10,599 nucleotides of DNA, taken from the NCBI GenBank assembly GCA_946481205.1, contig CAMLNB010000120.1, forward strand, positions 1-10,599. The letters are read 5' to 3'. The translations under genes and the position numbers were made by a program. The notes under the pieces are model-generated. The model saw nothing but the letters and a program-made list of their open reading frames with translations. It searched no databases and was not told where the DNA came from. Positions 1 to 5,404 of this stretch are shown one piece after another. The number at the start of each line of letters is the position of its first letter. The first letter of the stretch is position 1. Origin of the DNA: an uncultured Kangiella sp. (GTDB lineage: Bacteria; Pseudomonadota; Gammaproteobacteria; Enterobacterales; DSM-103792).

Positions 1-458
1 CGCCGCACTTCCTGCGTGGCTTTGCTGTTGCCGACCAGGCTGCGGAACAATTCGACCGGCCGATCGCCGACCCGGATCGCATGCTGGTTGTTGCGGCAAA
101 CTTGGCATTGATGCAGCAAATCAAGCAGCTGGGCATAGCGGAGCGGCATGTCCATGGTGCCGACCACATGCGGTTGCAACACCGGCTCCAGCTGGGCCAT
201 GGCGATCCCGCCGCTCAGCAGCAATACCGGCGCCTGCCGATCATGTTGATGCAGCGCTTGCAAGACCGTCTTGTTGTCGCCACCGCTGAGCGAACCGAGC
301 ACCACACCGAGATAGCGTCGATTTTCCGTCAGCAATTCGCGGTAGTTTTGGCTGTCGGCCAGCGAGCAGGCTTCACCGAGAAACTCCAGGATGATGCCCA
401 ATCGCTGTCGGCGTTCTGCATCATCGTCCAGCACCAACAACTGCATTTCCCGCCACAC
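1..458 (-). CDS. fleQ: Flagellar master regulator FleQ, N-terminal part (cut by the window edge)
   Basis: The first 152 residues of a FleQ-type sigma-54 activator are present; the AAA+ and helix-turn-helix domains lie beyond the left edge. The start is taken as GTG at 458-456 because the product then begins MWREMQLLVLDDD, matching the MWRE-LLLIDD start of Pseudomonas FleQ; an internal ATG at 446 would lose this. A weak GGAG lies 10 nt upstream of the GTG. Residues 1-125 form the receiver-like FleQ domain. The acidic cluster (DDD, 11-13) is kept, but the usual phospho-acceptor position reads VVLGS (about 52-56) with no Asp, as in Pseudomonas FleQ, so phosphorylation control is unlikely. The linker carries ELFRSLVG at 136-143; LFRS (137-140) is the motif at the c-di-GMP site of FleQ. 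FleQ activates sigma-54 flagellar promoters such as those found here before fliD and the glycosyltransferase. The gene is divergent from the flagellins, whereas Pseudomonas places it downstream of fliS. Confidence 0.92.
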   Translation of the reverse strand, partial: MWREMQLLVLDDDAERRQRLGIILEFLGEACSLADSQNYRELLTENRRYLGVVLGSLSGGDNKTVLQALHQHDRQAPVLLLSGGIAMAQLEPVLQPHVVGTMDMPLRYAQLLDLLHQCQVCRNNQHAIRVGDRPVELFRSLVGNSKATQEVR

Positions 459-506
459 GATGTGAAATCTCCAGAAAAACAGCGACAGTTCAATAGCTTG
501 GGATAA

Positions 507-535
507 GGGATAGAAGACGCATCGAGTATTGTCAA
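507..535 (-). promoter_or_regulatory. Possible sigma-70 promoter of fleQ
   Basis: On the minus strand a perfect TTGACA (535-530) is followed after 17 bases by TATCCC (512-507), which matches only the first half of TATAAT. Transcription would start near 500 and give a leader of about 40 nt to the GTG at 458. Pseudomonas fleQ is likewise sigma-70 driven. The poor -10 box keeps this tentative. Confidence 0.35.
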
Positions 536-544
536 ATTCTTGGC
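531..544 (-). promoter_or_regulatory. Candidate FleQ box overlapping the fleQ -35
   Basis: Read on the minus strand this is GCCAAGAATTTGAC. Compared with the FleQ box described in Pseudomonas (GTCaNTAAAtTGAC) it has three mismatches and keeps the TTGAC half. It covers the putative -35 of fleQ, so occupancy would fit autorepression. This is inference from a short degenerate motif. Confidence 0.3.
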
Positions 545-712
545 AGAATTTTTTTGCTGGCGGCGGCAAGTCTGCGGAACGGAGGATCGAGTTGGTACGG
601 AAGTATTCCACCTTGCAGCACAAGCAAGGCTCATGTGAGTAAAGCGATTGTCGCCTGCGGCTGATGCCAACAAGCGGATTCTGATTGATGACATGGCTGG
701 CGAAAAAACCGC

Positions 713-749
713 CAAAAAAGAAAGGGGCTTAAGTCACCCTAAGCCCCTT
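713..749 (-). terminator. Intrinsic terminator reading toward fleQ
   Basis: A perfect 10-bp stem (722-731 with 740-749, arm AAGGGGCTTA) closes an 8-nt loop. On the minus strand it is followed by TCTTTTTTGG (721-712), the layout of a rho-independent terminator. On the plus strand the stem is followed by ACCGTACG, so it would not work that way. No recognisable gene lies to its right on the minus strand. It may shield fleQ from antisense transcription or end an unannotated minus-strand RNA. Confidence 0.6.
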
Positions 750-752
750 ACC

Positions 753-845
753 GTACGACTGAAGCCGTGATCCCTGAAGTGTTCTCAGCACCGCAAGGTA
801 CGTCTTCGTGAAGCCTGATCACCATCGGATGTTCTCAGCACCCGG
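753..845 (+). repeat. Tandem direct repeat carrying two TTCTCAG stem-loops
   Basis: Two imperfect copies start at 753 and 798. Each runs GTACG, then TGAAGCC (760-766 and 809-815), TGATC, and ends TGTTCTCAGCACC (780-792) or ATGTTCTCAGCACC (829-842). In copy 1, GTG (779-781) pairs with CAC (789-791) around loop TTCTCAG (782-788), with CCT/AGG pairing further out. In copy 2, CGGATG (826-831) pairs with CACCCG (839-844), one A-C mismatch, around loop TTCTCAG (832-838). The loops match those of both flagellin leaders, but these copies lie about 500 bp upstream of the first flagellin promoter. Confidence 0.6.
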
Positions 846-1118
846 CAGCTACGGCCTCGCTTTTCTCCGGAGATGTCACCGATCCGCAAATGGAGACCTA
901 TCAGGGACTTGGCATTCGTGTCACGGGACGCCCAATGTTCAGCAATCAGCGTGCCAACTGCGCTACAAGCGCTAGCCAATACACCGCGACCTGCGTTTTC
1001 TCTCGGGAAATTAGGCCTTTTTCCGGTTACTGCAGGATCCATTCCCTGTGCAAGTGGTCGCCAGTGCGCGCAAATTGGCGTATCGACGCGGCACAGCCGA
1101 ACGCCATGCCCCGTCGCC

Positions 1119-1140
1119 TGGCGGCAAGCTTTTGCCGCCA
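1119..1140. repeat. Perfect 9-bp hairpin
   Basis: TGGCGGCAA (1119-1127) pairs with TTGCCGCCA (1132-1140) around loop GCTT. There is no T-tract on either side, so I do not call it a terminator. Its role is unknown. Confidence 0.45.
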
Positions 1141-1337
1141 CCGGCAAGCCATCGCAGCGCAACTTGCCGCAGCGCCAAGCCTTATTAAATGGACGCCCGA
1201 CCTGCATCGTCGGCCGGCACAGTCCGTAGCGGCGCGAATCCGTTGCTGCCTGACAGGCGCGGCCATCGCCCGCGCAGTTCTCCACGACGGTCGCTCACCG
1301 TCAGCCACGTTTGATTTTTCCTGCCGAAAAATTTTTC

Positions 1338-1364
1338 TCAAGTTTGGCAAAACGCGGTCGATAC
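1338..1364 (+). promoter_or_regulatory. Sigma-28 (FliA) promoter of flagellin 1
   Basis: TCAAGTTT (1338-1345), an 11-base spacer and GTCGATAC (1357-1364) closely match the FliA consensus TAAAGTTT-N11-GCCGATAA. Directly upstream is an A5T5 run (1327-1336) that could act as an UP element. The start site would be near 1371, giving an unusually long leader of about 260 nt before the flagellin ATG at 1631. Confidence 0.85.
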
Positions 1365-1372
1365 CTTGGCTG

Positions 1373-1400
1373 AGCGAGTTGTGTCTCAGCATGACGCGCT
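1373..1400 (+). promoter_or_regulatory. Leader stem-loop 1 of flagellin 1 (loop TCTCAG)
   Basis: AGCGAGTTGTG (1373-1383) pairs with CATGACGCGCT (1390-1400), ten pairs with one A-G mismatch, around loop TCTCAG (1384-1389). It lies at the predicted 5' end of the mRNA. The adjacent CTGAG (1370-1374) is complementary to the CTCAG of these loops and offers an alternative fold. Confidence 0.55.
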
Positions 1401-1403
1401 TCA

Positions 1404-1434
1404 CGTGGCAGGAATGTTCTCAGTGTTCCCCACG
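1404..1434 (+). promoter_or_regulatory. Leader stem-loop 2 of flagellin 1 (loop TTCTCAG)
   Basis: The inner stem GGAATG (1411-1416) pairs with TGTTCC (1424-1429), including two G-U pairs, around loop TTCTCAG (1417-1423). The outer stem CGTGG (1404-1408) pairs with CCACG (1430-1434), leaving CA (1409-1410) as a bulge. This is 11 pairs in total. Confidence 0.65.
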
Positions 1435-1437
1435 GCA

Positions 1438-1465
1438 GGCAGGGGTGTTCTCAGCTCCACCAGCC
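1438..1465 (+). promoter_or_regulatory. Leader stem-loop 3 of flagellin 1 (loop TTCTCAG)
   Basis: Loop TTCTCAG (1448-1454) is closed by G1447-C1455. The stem continues with mismatches and a bulged A1459 through GGGG (1442-1445) against CC-CC (1457-1461), then GGC (1438-1440) against GCC (1463-1465). It is the least regular of the exact-loop copies. A weak AGGA/TCCT stem and T6 (1491-1496) follow, which might attenuate transcription. Confidence 0.5.
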
Positions 1466-1500
1466 GACTAACACGAAAGGATGTTCCTGCTTTTTTGCGT

Positions 1501-1533
1501 CCGCAATTTGCTGCTCTCAATCAGCAGGTGCGG
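1501..1533 (+). promoter_or_regulatory. Leader stem-loop 4 of flagellin 1 (variant loop CTCTCAAT)
   Basis: CCGCA (1501-1505) pairs with TGCGG (1529-1533) and TGCTG (1509-1513) pairs with CAGCA (1522-1526), separated by an ATT/GG internal loop. The 8-nt loop CTCTCAAT contains the TCTCA core. A further hairpin without the motif lies at 1582-1608 (GCGTC/GACGC). Confidence 0.5.
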
Positions 1534-1630
1534 TCGCGAAGTCCCAGCACGAACTCCTTTCCGACACCGGCAACTTTGTAAGCGTCTTGAAGCCAGCAGG
1601 CCTGACGCGTCGAAGAGTGAGGAGTAAGAA

Positions 1631-3163
1631 ATGGGAAGCGTGATCGCCACCAACATTGCGTCCATCAACGCCCAGCGTAATTTGTATGGGACGTCGAACG
1701 GACTCAACGTAACCTTCCAGCGATTGTCGTCCGGCTTTCGTATCAACACCGCCAAAGACGATGCCGCGGGACTGCAAATCTCCAACAAACTGGGCTCGCA
1801 AATCGGCGGCCTGACCGTTGCCGCGCGCAACGCCAACGACGGCATTTCACTGTCGCAAGTGGCGGAAGGTGCGGTCGGTGAGGCCACCACGTTGTTGCAA
1901 CGGATGCGGGATCTGGCCGTGCAATCGGCCAACGGCAGCAACGGCCCGTCTGAACGCGCCGCACTGCAACAGGAGGTTGCGCAGCTGAAATCAGAACTGA
2001 ACCGGATCGCCGAAACCACCCGCTTTGGCAGCGCTGTGCTGCTGAACGGTTCATTCGGTTCGCGCTCGTTCCAGGTCGGCGCCAACGCCTTCGAAACGAT
2101 CAGCGTGACAATGGGCAACGTCCGCGCCGACGCCACTGGTTCGTACCGTGTTGACACCAGTGCCGGCGTGAACTTGCTTGATGCGTCGGCGACATTGACA
2201 GATAACGCTGCCAACGCGGTCAACGCTGTTGCCGGGGACACCATTACGCTGTCGGGCTTCCTGGGCACGCAGGACATCACCTACCCTGCTGGTGCCACCG
2301 CGCGCGACATTTCCAACGCGGTGAACTTTGTCTCCAGTGAAACCGGCATCAATTCCAGTGCCCGCTCAGTCGCGCAACTTTCGACACTGGCGCTACCGGG
2401 CACGCTGTCATTCCAGCTGTACGGCTCCAACACCGACACGACCAATCCGATCATCATTTCGGCAACCGTGACGGATGTGGACGATCTGACGTCCATCGCC
2501 GATGCCGTCAACCGTGTCAACGCCGAAACCGGCATCTCTGCCGAGATCGTGGTGGACCCGGCAACTGGCGACAAAAACGTGCATCTGATCAGCGAAACCG
2601 GCACCGATATCAAAGTCGTTGATTTCAACAACAGCGCTGGCGCCAACGGCACCATTGCGCTGACACCGCAAGATTTCAACGGCGAAGCACTGGCCGGTTC
2701 GACTGCAGCGACATTGGTCCCGGGCTCGGCAACCGACTCCGCCGTTGTCGCTGGCATGGTGCGCTTTGACTCCAGCCGTTCGTACACGGTGACGTCGCTG
2801 GCTGCCGATATTTTCGCCGCCATCGGCACCCAAAGCGCGGGCTTGGAGAACGTCGCCAACTTGAGTGTGGCAACCGCCATCGGCGCTCAGGAATCCATCA
2901 TCATCATCGATAAAGCGATCGAAGCGATCGACTCGGTGCGCGGTGATTTGGGTGCCGTGCAAAACCGGTTCATCAGCACGATCTCGAACTTGAACAGCGT
3001 CAACGAGAACGTTGCTGCGTCGCGTTCGCGCATCCGGGACACCGACTTCGCCCAAGAAACGGCGAACCTGTCGAAGTTCCAGGTGTTGCAACAAGCCGGC
3101 CTGTCAGTACTGGCGCAAGCCAATGCCCAGGGCCAGTCCGTCCTTCAATTACTGCAAGGATGA
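1631..3163 (+). CDS. fliC: Flagellin 1 (filament subunit)
   Basis: This is a 510-residue flagellin, exported through the flagellar channel and polymerised into the filament. Residues 1-165 are the conserved D0/D1 half ([17 protein letters not shown] start, [16 protein letters not shown] at 32-47, RMRDLAVQS at 91-99, the region bound by TLR5). Residues about 411-510 are the C-terminal D1/D0 half, with [11 protein letters not shown] and an end of SVLQLLQG. The middle is variable and contains two flagellin-IN-like segments (about 222-247 and 285-335). I see no cysteine, as usual for flagellins. The start ATG has GGAG at 1621-1624. The N-terminal domain is very close to flagellin 2 downstream, so the two are tandem paralogues with diverged centres. 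Expression should be late, from the sigma-28 promoter at 1338-1364, through a hairpin-rich leader. Confidence 0.97.
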   Translation: MGSVIATNIASINAQRNLYGTSNGLNVTFQRLSSGFRINTAKDDAAGLQISNKLGSQIGGLTVAARNANDGISLSQVAEGAVGEATTLLQRMRDLAVQSANGSNGPSERAALQQEVAQLKSELNRIAETTRFGSAVLLNGSFGSRSFQVGANAFETISVTMGNVRADATGSYRVDTSAGVNLLDASATLTDNAANAVNAVAGDTITLSGFLGTQDITYPAGATARDISNAVNFVSSETGINSSARSVAQLSTLALPGTLSFQLYGSNTDTTNPIIISATVTDVDDLTSIADAVNRVNAETGISAEIVVDPATGDKNVHLISETGTDIKVVDFNNSAGANGTIALTPQDFNGEALAGSTAATLVPGSATDSAVVAGMVRFDSSRSYTVTSLAADIFAAIGTQSAGLENVANLSVATAIGAQESIIIIDKAIEAIDSVRGDLGAVQNRFISTISNLNSVNENVAASRSRIRDTDFAQETANLSKFQVLQQAGLSVLAQANAQGQSVLQLLQG

Positions 3164-3168
3164 AAACC

Positions 3169-3345
3169 ATGACCGCCAAAACGGTCGCCGGCAATCCTGG
3201 CGCTTACCGGCGACAAACCAGCATGACCCCGACTGCAGCAGGTTCCAGGACCGCTCAGTCAGCACCGCCCGCATCAGCAGTACAGGTAGCAATACCTGCA
3301 GTACCCCAAGCCCTTACCGACGACGACTCCGCAGGACAGGGCTGA
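3169..3345 (+). CDS. Possible small hypothetical protein after flagellin 1
   Basis: A 58-codon frame starts at ATG 3169, with AAGGA (3155-3159) inside the last flagellin codons. An alternative ATG at 3160 overlaps the flagellin stop as ATGA, which would allow translational coupling (61 residues). The product is rich in Ala, Thr, Pro and Ser with an acidic end (ALTDDDSAGQG). It has no membrane segment or motif I recognise and looks disordered. Its stop codon (3343-3345) lies inside the TTCTCAG hairpin at 3340-3369. It may be non-coding; only its placement and ribosome-binding site argue for it. Confidence 0.35.
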   Translation: MTAKTVAGNPGAYRRQTSMTPTAAGSRTAQSAPPASAVQVAIPAVPQALTDDDSAGQG

Positions 3346-3369
3346 GGGTTTTCTCAGGACCGCTCAGCC
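3340..3369 (+). promoter_or_regulatory. TTCTCAG stem-loop downstream of flagellin 1
   Basis: GGCTGAG (3340-3346) pairs perfectly with CTCAGCC (3363-3369). Inside it, GGTT (3347-3350) pairs with GACC (3358-3361), leaving G3362 bulged, around loop TTCTCAG (3351-3357). This makes 11 pairs in the same design as the leader hairpins, here in the 3' region of the flagellin 1 message. Confidence 0.6.
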
Positions 3370-3370
3370 A

Positions 3371-3398
3371 CCTGAACCCCGCTCCGGCGGGGTTCAGG
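3371..3398 (+). terminator. 12-bp hairpin with UNCG-type tetraloop, probable 3' end of flagellin 1 mRNA
   Basis: CCTGAACCCCGC (3371-3382) pairs perfectly with GCGGGGTTCAGG (3387-3398) around TCCG, closed by C-G, an extra-stable UNCG tetraloop. No T-tract follows; the next bases are a CCGGCGCCGG palindrome (3399-3408). It could be a terminator of non-canonical type or, as for abundant flagellin messages, a barrier to 3' exonucleases. Confidence 0.5.
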
Positions 3399-3488
3399 CC
3401 GGCGCCGGAGCCCACAGCCAAGGGCTTGGTCAGCGGTTAGAGATGAAGGTACCAGTTGCGTCCCCAAGGCCAGCTTGATCGGCTCTGT

Positions 3489-3502
3489 GACAAAAAACTG
3501 AC
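3489..3502 (+). promoter_or_regulatory. Candidate FleQ box upstream of flagellin 2
   Basis: GACAAAAAACTGAC has three mismatches to the Pseudomonas FleQ box GTCaNTAAAtTGAC. It is followed by AGAATTTTTTTT (3503-3514). The same arrangement, ending in CAGAATTTTTTT, occurs at 531-555 next to fleQ, so the pair looks like one repeated regulatory element. It lies 113 bp upstream of the sigma-28 -35 box. Confidence 0.3.
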
Positions 3503-3614
3503 AGAATTTTTTTTCGGCGTTCGCAGTTTCGGTAAGTAACTGATTCACCGACCCCCTTCGGGTTCTGCCATTCACGCAAGGCAGACGCCCGCGTTCGTCA
3601 TTGCAAAATCCCTT

Positions 3615-3641
3615 TAAAGTTTCCCGAAACGGTCCCGATAA
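3615..3641 (+). promoter_or_regulatory. Sigma-28 (FliA) promoter of flagellin 2
   Basis: TAAAGTTT (3615-3622), an 11-base spacer and CCCGATAA (3634-3641) match the FliA consensus at all but one position. The start site would be near 3648, giving a leader of about 175 nt before the ATG at 3824. It is a better match than the flagellin 1 promoter, which suggests flagellin 2 may be the major filament protein. Confidence 0.92.
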
Positions 3642-3689
3642 CCTGTCCGGACCGGCCCTGCGTTCTCAGCGCGGGCCGGACTAGACAGG
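3642..3689 (+). promoter_or_regulatory. Leader stem-loop 1 of flagellin 2 (loop TTCTCAG)
   Basis: GCG (3660-3662) pairs with CGC (3670-3672) and CCGGCCC (3652-3658) pairs with GGGCCGG (3673-3679), leaving T3659 bulged, around loop TTCTCAG (3663-3669). At DNA level the pairing extends to CCTGTC (3642-3647) with GACAGG (3684-3689). The predicted transcript start falls near 3648, so in RNA only the inner stem would form, right at the 5' end. Confidence 0.7.
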
Positions 3690-3690
3690 T

Positions 3691-3711
3691 TGCGAAGTGC
3701 TCAGTAATGCA
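3691..3711 (+). promoter_or_regulatory. Leader stem-loop 2 of flagellin 2 (weak variant, loop TGCTCAG)
   Basis: TGCG (3691-3694) pairs with TGCA (3708-3711), with tandem A-A mismatches and a closing G-U, around loop TGCTCAG (3698-3704). GCTC (3699-3702) could instead pair with GAGC (3717-3720). It is listed because it fits the spacing of the array. Confidence 0.3.
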
Positions 3712-3736
3712 GTTCAGAGCTACGTGACCGGCGTCG

Positions 3737-3766
3737 GCGGGCAGCTTTCTCAGAGCACCTGCCAGC
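3737..3766 (+). promoter_or_regulatory. Leader stem-loop 3 of flagellin 2 (loop TTCTCAG)
   Basis: GCT (3744-3746) pairs with AGC (3754-3756) around loop TTCTCAG (3747-3753). After a three-base bulge (3757-3759), GGCA (3740-3743) pairs with TGCC (3760-3763), and GC (3737-3738) with GC (3765-3766). Confidence 0.6.
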
Positions 3767-3785
3767 GTCTCGTAACTTTGTAGGC

Positions 3786-3804
3786 CCCGCTTTCTCAGAG
3801 TGGG
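3786..3804 (+). promoter_or_regulatory. Leader stem-loop 4 of flagellin 2 (loop TTCTCAG)
   Basis: CCCGCT (3786-3791) pairs with AGTGGG (3799-3804), one G-U pair, around loop TTCTCAG (3792-3798). It ends six bases before the AAGGAG ribosome-binding site (3811-3816), so a factor bound here could block or help translation initiation. Confidence 0.65.
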
Positions 3805-3823
3805 ACATCGAAGGAGACCTATC

Positions 3824-5305
3824 ATGGGCAACGTCATTCAGACGAATGCGTCCTCGCTTAACGCTCAGCGTAATCTGCTGGGTACCAGTAATGCTCTTGG
3901 CACCGTGTTCCAGCGCCTGTCGTCCGGTTTCCGGATCAACAGCGCCAAGGACGATGCTGCCGGTCTGCAGATCAGCAACCGCCTGAGCTCGCAAATCGGT
4001 GGTCTGTCGGTCGCCGTGCGTAACACCAACGACGGTATCTCGCTGGCACAAACCGCGGAAGGTGCACTGCAGGAAAGCACCAACATTCTGCTGCGGATGC
4101 GTGACCTCGCGGTGCAATCGGCCAACGGCTCGAACGGCGGTAGCGAACGCGCCGCGCTGCAACAAGAAGTCAACCAGCTCAAACAAGAGCTGACCCGTAT
4201 CGCCGAAACCACTACCTTCGGCTCGCGCAAGATTCTGGACGGTACTTTCGGTTCGGAAGCCTTCCAAGTCGGCGCCAACGCCTTCGAAACCATCAATGTG
4301 ACCTTGGGTAACTACAAGGCCAACAACATGGGTTCGTACAGCTACGATCTGTGGAACGCCGCTGGCGCCGCTGCAGTGACTTCGCTGGGTGGTGTATTGG
4401 CTGCAACATCCGTCACCGCCAACGGTGTGACCGGTAACCTGACCATTGCCGGTCTGTCGACCGAAGTGATCGCGGTGTCCGGTTCGGCTTCGTCGGTGGC
4501 AACAGCCATCAATGCCCAAAGCGGTTCGACCGGTGTCTCGGCTGATGCCCGTACCGTGATCGGTTTGAGCTTCGACAACGACACCTACAACTTCTCCTTG
4601 GCTGCTCAAGGCGGCACCGCTGTCACGATTCAAGCAACCGTGTCCGGTGGCGATCTGACCTCGATGGCCGATGCCATCAACGCCGAGGCCGGCAGGACCG
4701 GTCTGACCGCAAAAGTCAGCGGTTCGGAAATCATCCTGACCAGCGAAGCCGGTGATGACATCACCATCGACAATCTGAACAGCATCACCAACACCAGCCA
4801 GATCACCGTGCAGGGTTATGACTACACCGGCGAAAACGCGCTGGCTGCGTCGACCGACATCCTGACCGAAGCGGCTGATGATGCGATGCGTGCGATCGGC
4901 ACCGTGGTCTTGAACAGCGCCAAGTCGTTCACCAGCACCGCCAGCGCCGCCACCATTGACGGCACCACGACGGTCAACAGCGGTACCTTGGATGACGTCA
5001 CTGATGTCGATATCTCGACCTCGATTGGCGCTCAGCAAGCACTGAAAATCCTCGATGACGCCGTGTCGTTTGTCGACAGCTCACGCGCCGCACTCGGTGC
5101 CGTGCAGAACCGTCTGCAAAGCACGATTGCCAACTTGGGCAGCGCTATCGAGAACCTGTCGGCATCGCGTTCACGTATCCGTGATACTGACTTTGCCGCG
5201 GAAACAGCCAACCTGACCAAAAACCAGGTGTTGCAGCAAGCGGGCCTGGCGATTCTGGCTCAGGCCAACGCTTCGCCGCAAAGCGTGCTGTCGCTGTTGC
5301 AGTAA
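3824..5305 (+). CDS. fliC: Flagellin 2 (filament subunit)
   Basis: This is a 493-residue flagellin. The open frame extends to an ATG at 3800, but the start is 3824: it gives the canonical [17 protein letters not shown] end and has AAGGAG seven bases upstream (3811-3816). Residues 1-165 are D0/D1 with RMRDLAVQS at 91-99; residues 395-493 are the C-terminal D1/D0 part ending SVLSLLQ. The centre has two flagellin-IN-like segments (about 223-245 and 277-310) and shares little beyond this pattern with flagellin 1. No cysteine is seen. The whole frame lies between its own sigma-28 promoter and a GNRA hairpin before flaG, so it can be expressed apart from flagellin 1. Confidence 0.97.
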   Translation: MGNVIQTNASSLNAQRNLLGTSNALGTVFQRLSSGFRINSAKDDAAGLQISNRLSSQIGGLSVAVRNTNDGISLAQTAEGALQESTNILLRMRDLAVQSANGSNGGSERAALQQEVNQLKQELTRIAETTTFGSRKILDGTFGSEAFQVGANAFETINVTLGNYKANNMGSYSYDLWNAAGAAAVTSLGGVLAATSVTANGVTGNLTIAGLSTEVIAVSGSASSVATAINAQSGSTGVSADARTVIGLSFDNDTYNFSLAAQGGTAVTIQATVSGGDLTSMADAINAEAGRTGLTAKVSGSEIILTSEAGDDITIDNLNSITNTSQITVQGYDYTGENALAASTDILTEAADDAMRAIGTVVLNSAKSFTSTASAATIDGTTTVNSGTLDDVTDVDISTSIGAQQALKILDDAVSFVDSSRAALGAVQNRLQSTIANLGSAIENLSASRSRIRDTDFAAETANLTKNQVLQQAGLAILAQANASPQSVLSLLQ

Positions 5306-5357
5306 CAGGCAGTGGTTAAGGAAGATTTGCGATGATTCGCTCCTTCCATCGGGCCCA

Positions 5358-5383
5358 CGGCGGCGGTCGCAAGACCGTCGCCG
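5358..5383 (+). promoter_or_regulatory. 11-bp GNRA-loop hairpin between flagellin 2 and flaG
   Basis: CGGCGGCGGTC (5358-5368) pairs with GACCGTCGCCG (5373-5383), one G-U pair, around GCAA. No T-tract follows. It ends ten bases before AGGAG (5394-5398) of flaG. It may partly terminate or stabilise the flagellin mRNA, so that flaG is made at a much lower level than flagellin. Confidence 0.5.
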
Positions 5384-5404
5384 CTGGCGTACCAGGAGAC
5401 GACC

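Larger units (their letters stand above)
545..1337. other. Long stretch without a recognisable gene
   Basis: No reading frame here gives a protein I recognise. Several overlapping open frames exist on both strands; the longest on the minus strand covers 785-1285. They are rich in Cys and Arg and use rare codons (AGA, AGG, ATA), as expected of chance frames in GC-rich DNA. Seen structures are a 6-bp hairpin at 611-629, a minus-strand terminator at 713-749, a direct repeat with TTCTCAG hairpins at 753-845, a 10-bp palindrome at 864-873 and a 9-bp hairpin at 1119-1140. At 640-666 there is a poor sigma-28-like match (TAAAG, then GCTGAT), too weak to annotate separately. Confidence 0.6.

Noticed and set aside
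541..558. Possible sigma-54 promoter (TGGC ... TTGC)
   Set aside because: GG and GC are 14 bp apart instead of 12; sigma-54 does not tolerate this spacing well.
753..845. CRISPR-like or integron attC repeats
   Set aside because: Only two imperfect copies, no regular spacers, and no R'/R'' core sites of attC; the same loop occurs elsewhere on unrelated stems.
890..1471. Plus-strand open frame of 193 codons before flagellin 1
   Set aside because: Cys/Arg/Ser-rich product without any family likeness; it runs through the sigma-28 promoter and leader hairpins and overlaps other equally open frames.
1371..1533. CsrA/RsmA binding hairpins as the explanation of the leader array
   Set aside because: CsrA needs GGA in the loop; these loops read UUCUCAG and contain no GGA on either strand.
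1468..2280. Long minus-strand open frame opposite flagellin 1
   Set aside because: Shadow of the highly biased flagellin codons; the plus-strand frame is unmistakably flagellin.
3484..3514. Intrinsic terminator (CTGT/ACAG stem followed by T8)
   Set aside because: The stem is only four base pairs with a 12-nt A-rich loop, too weak; the T-run is better explained as part of the element shared with 531-555.
3701..5038. 445-codon minus-strand open frame opposite flagellin 2
   Set aside because: Gly/Asp/His-rich mirror of the flagellin codons, no ribosome-binding site or family pattern.
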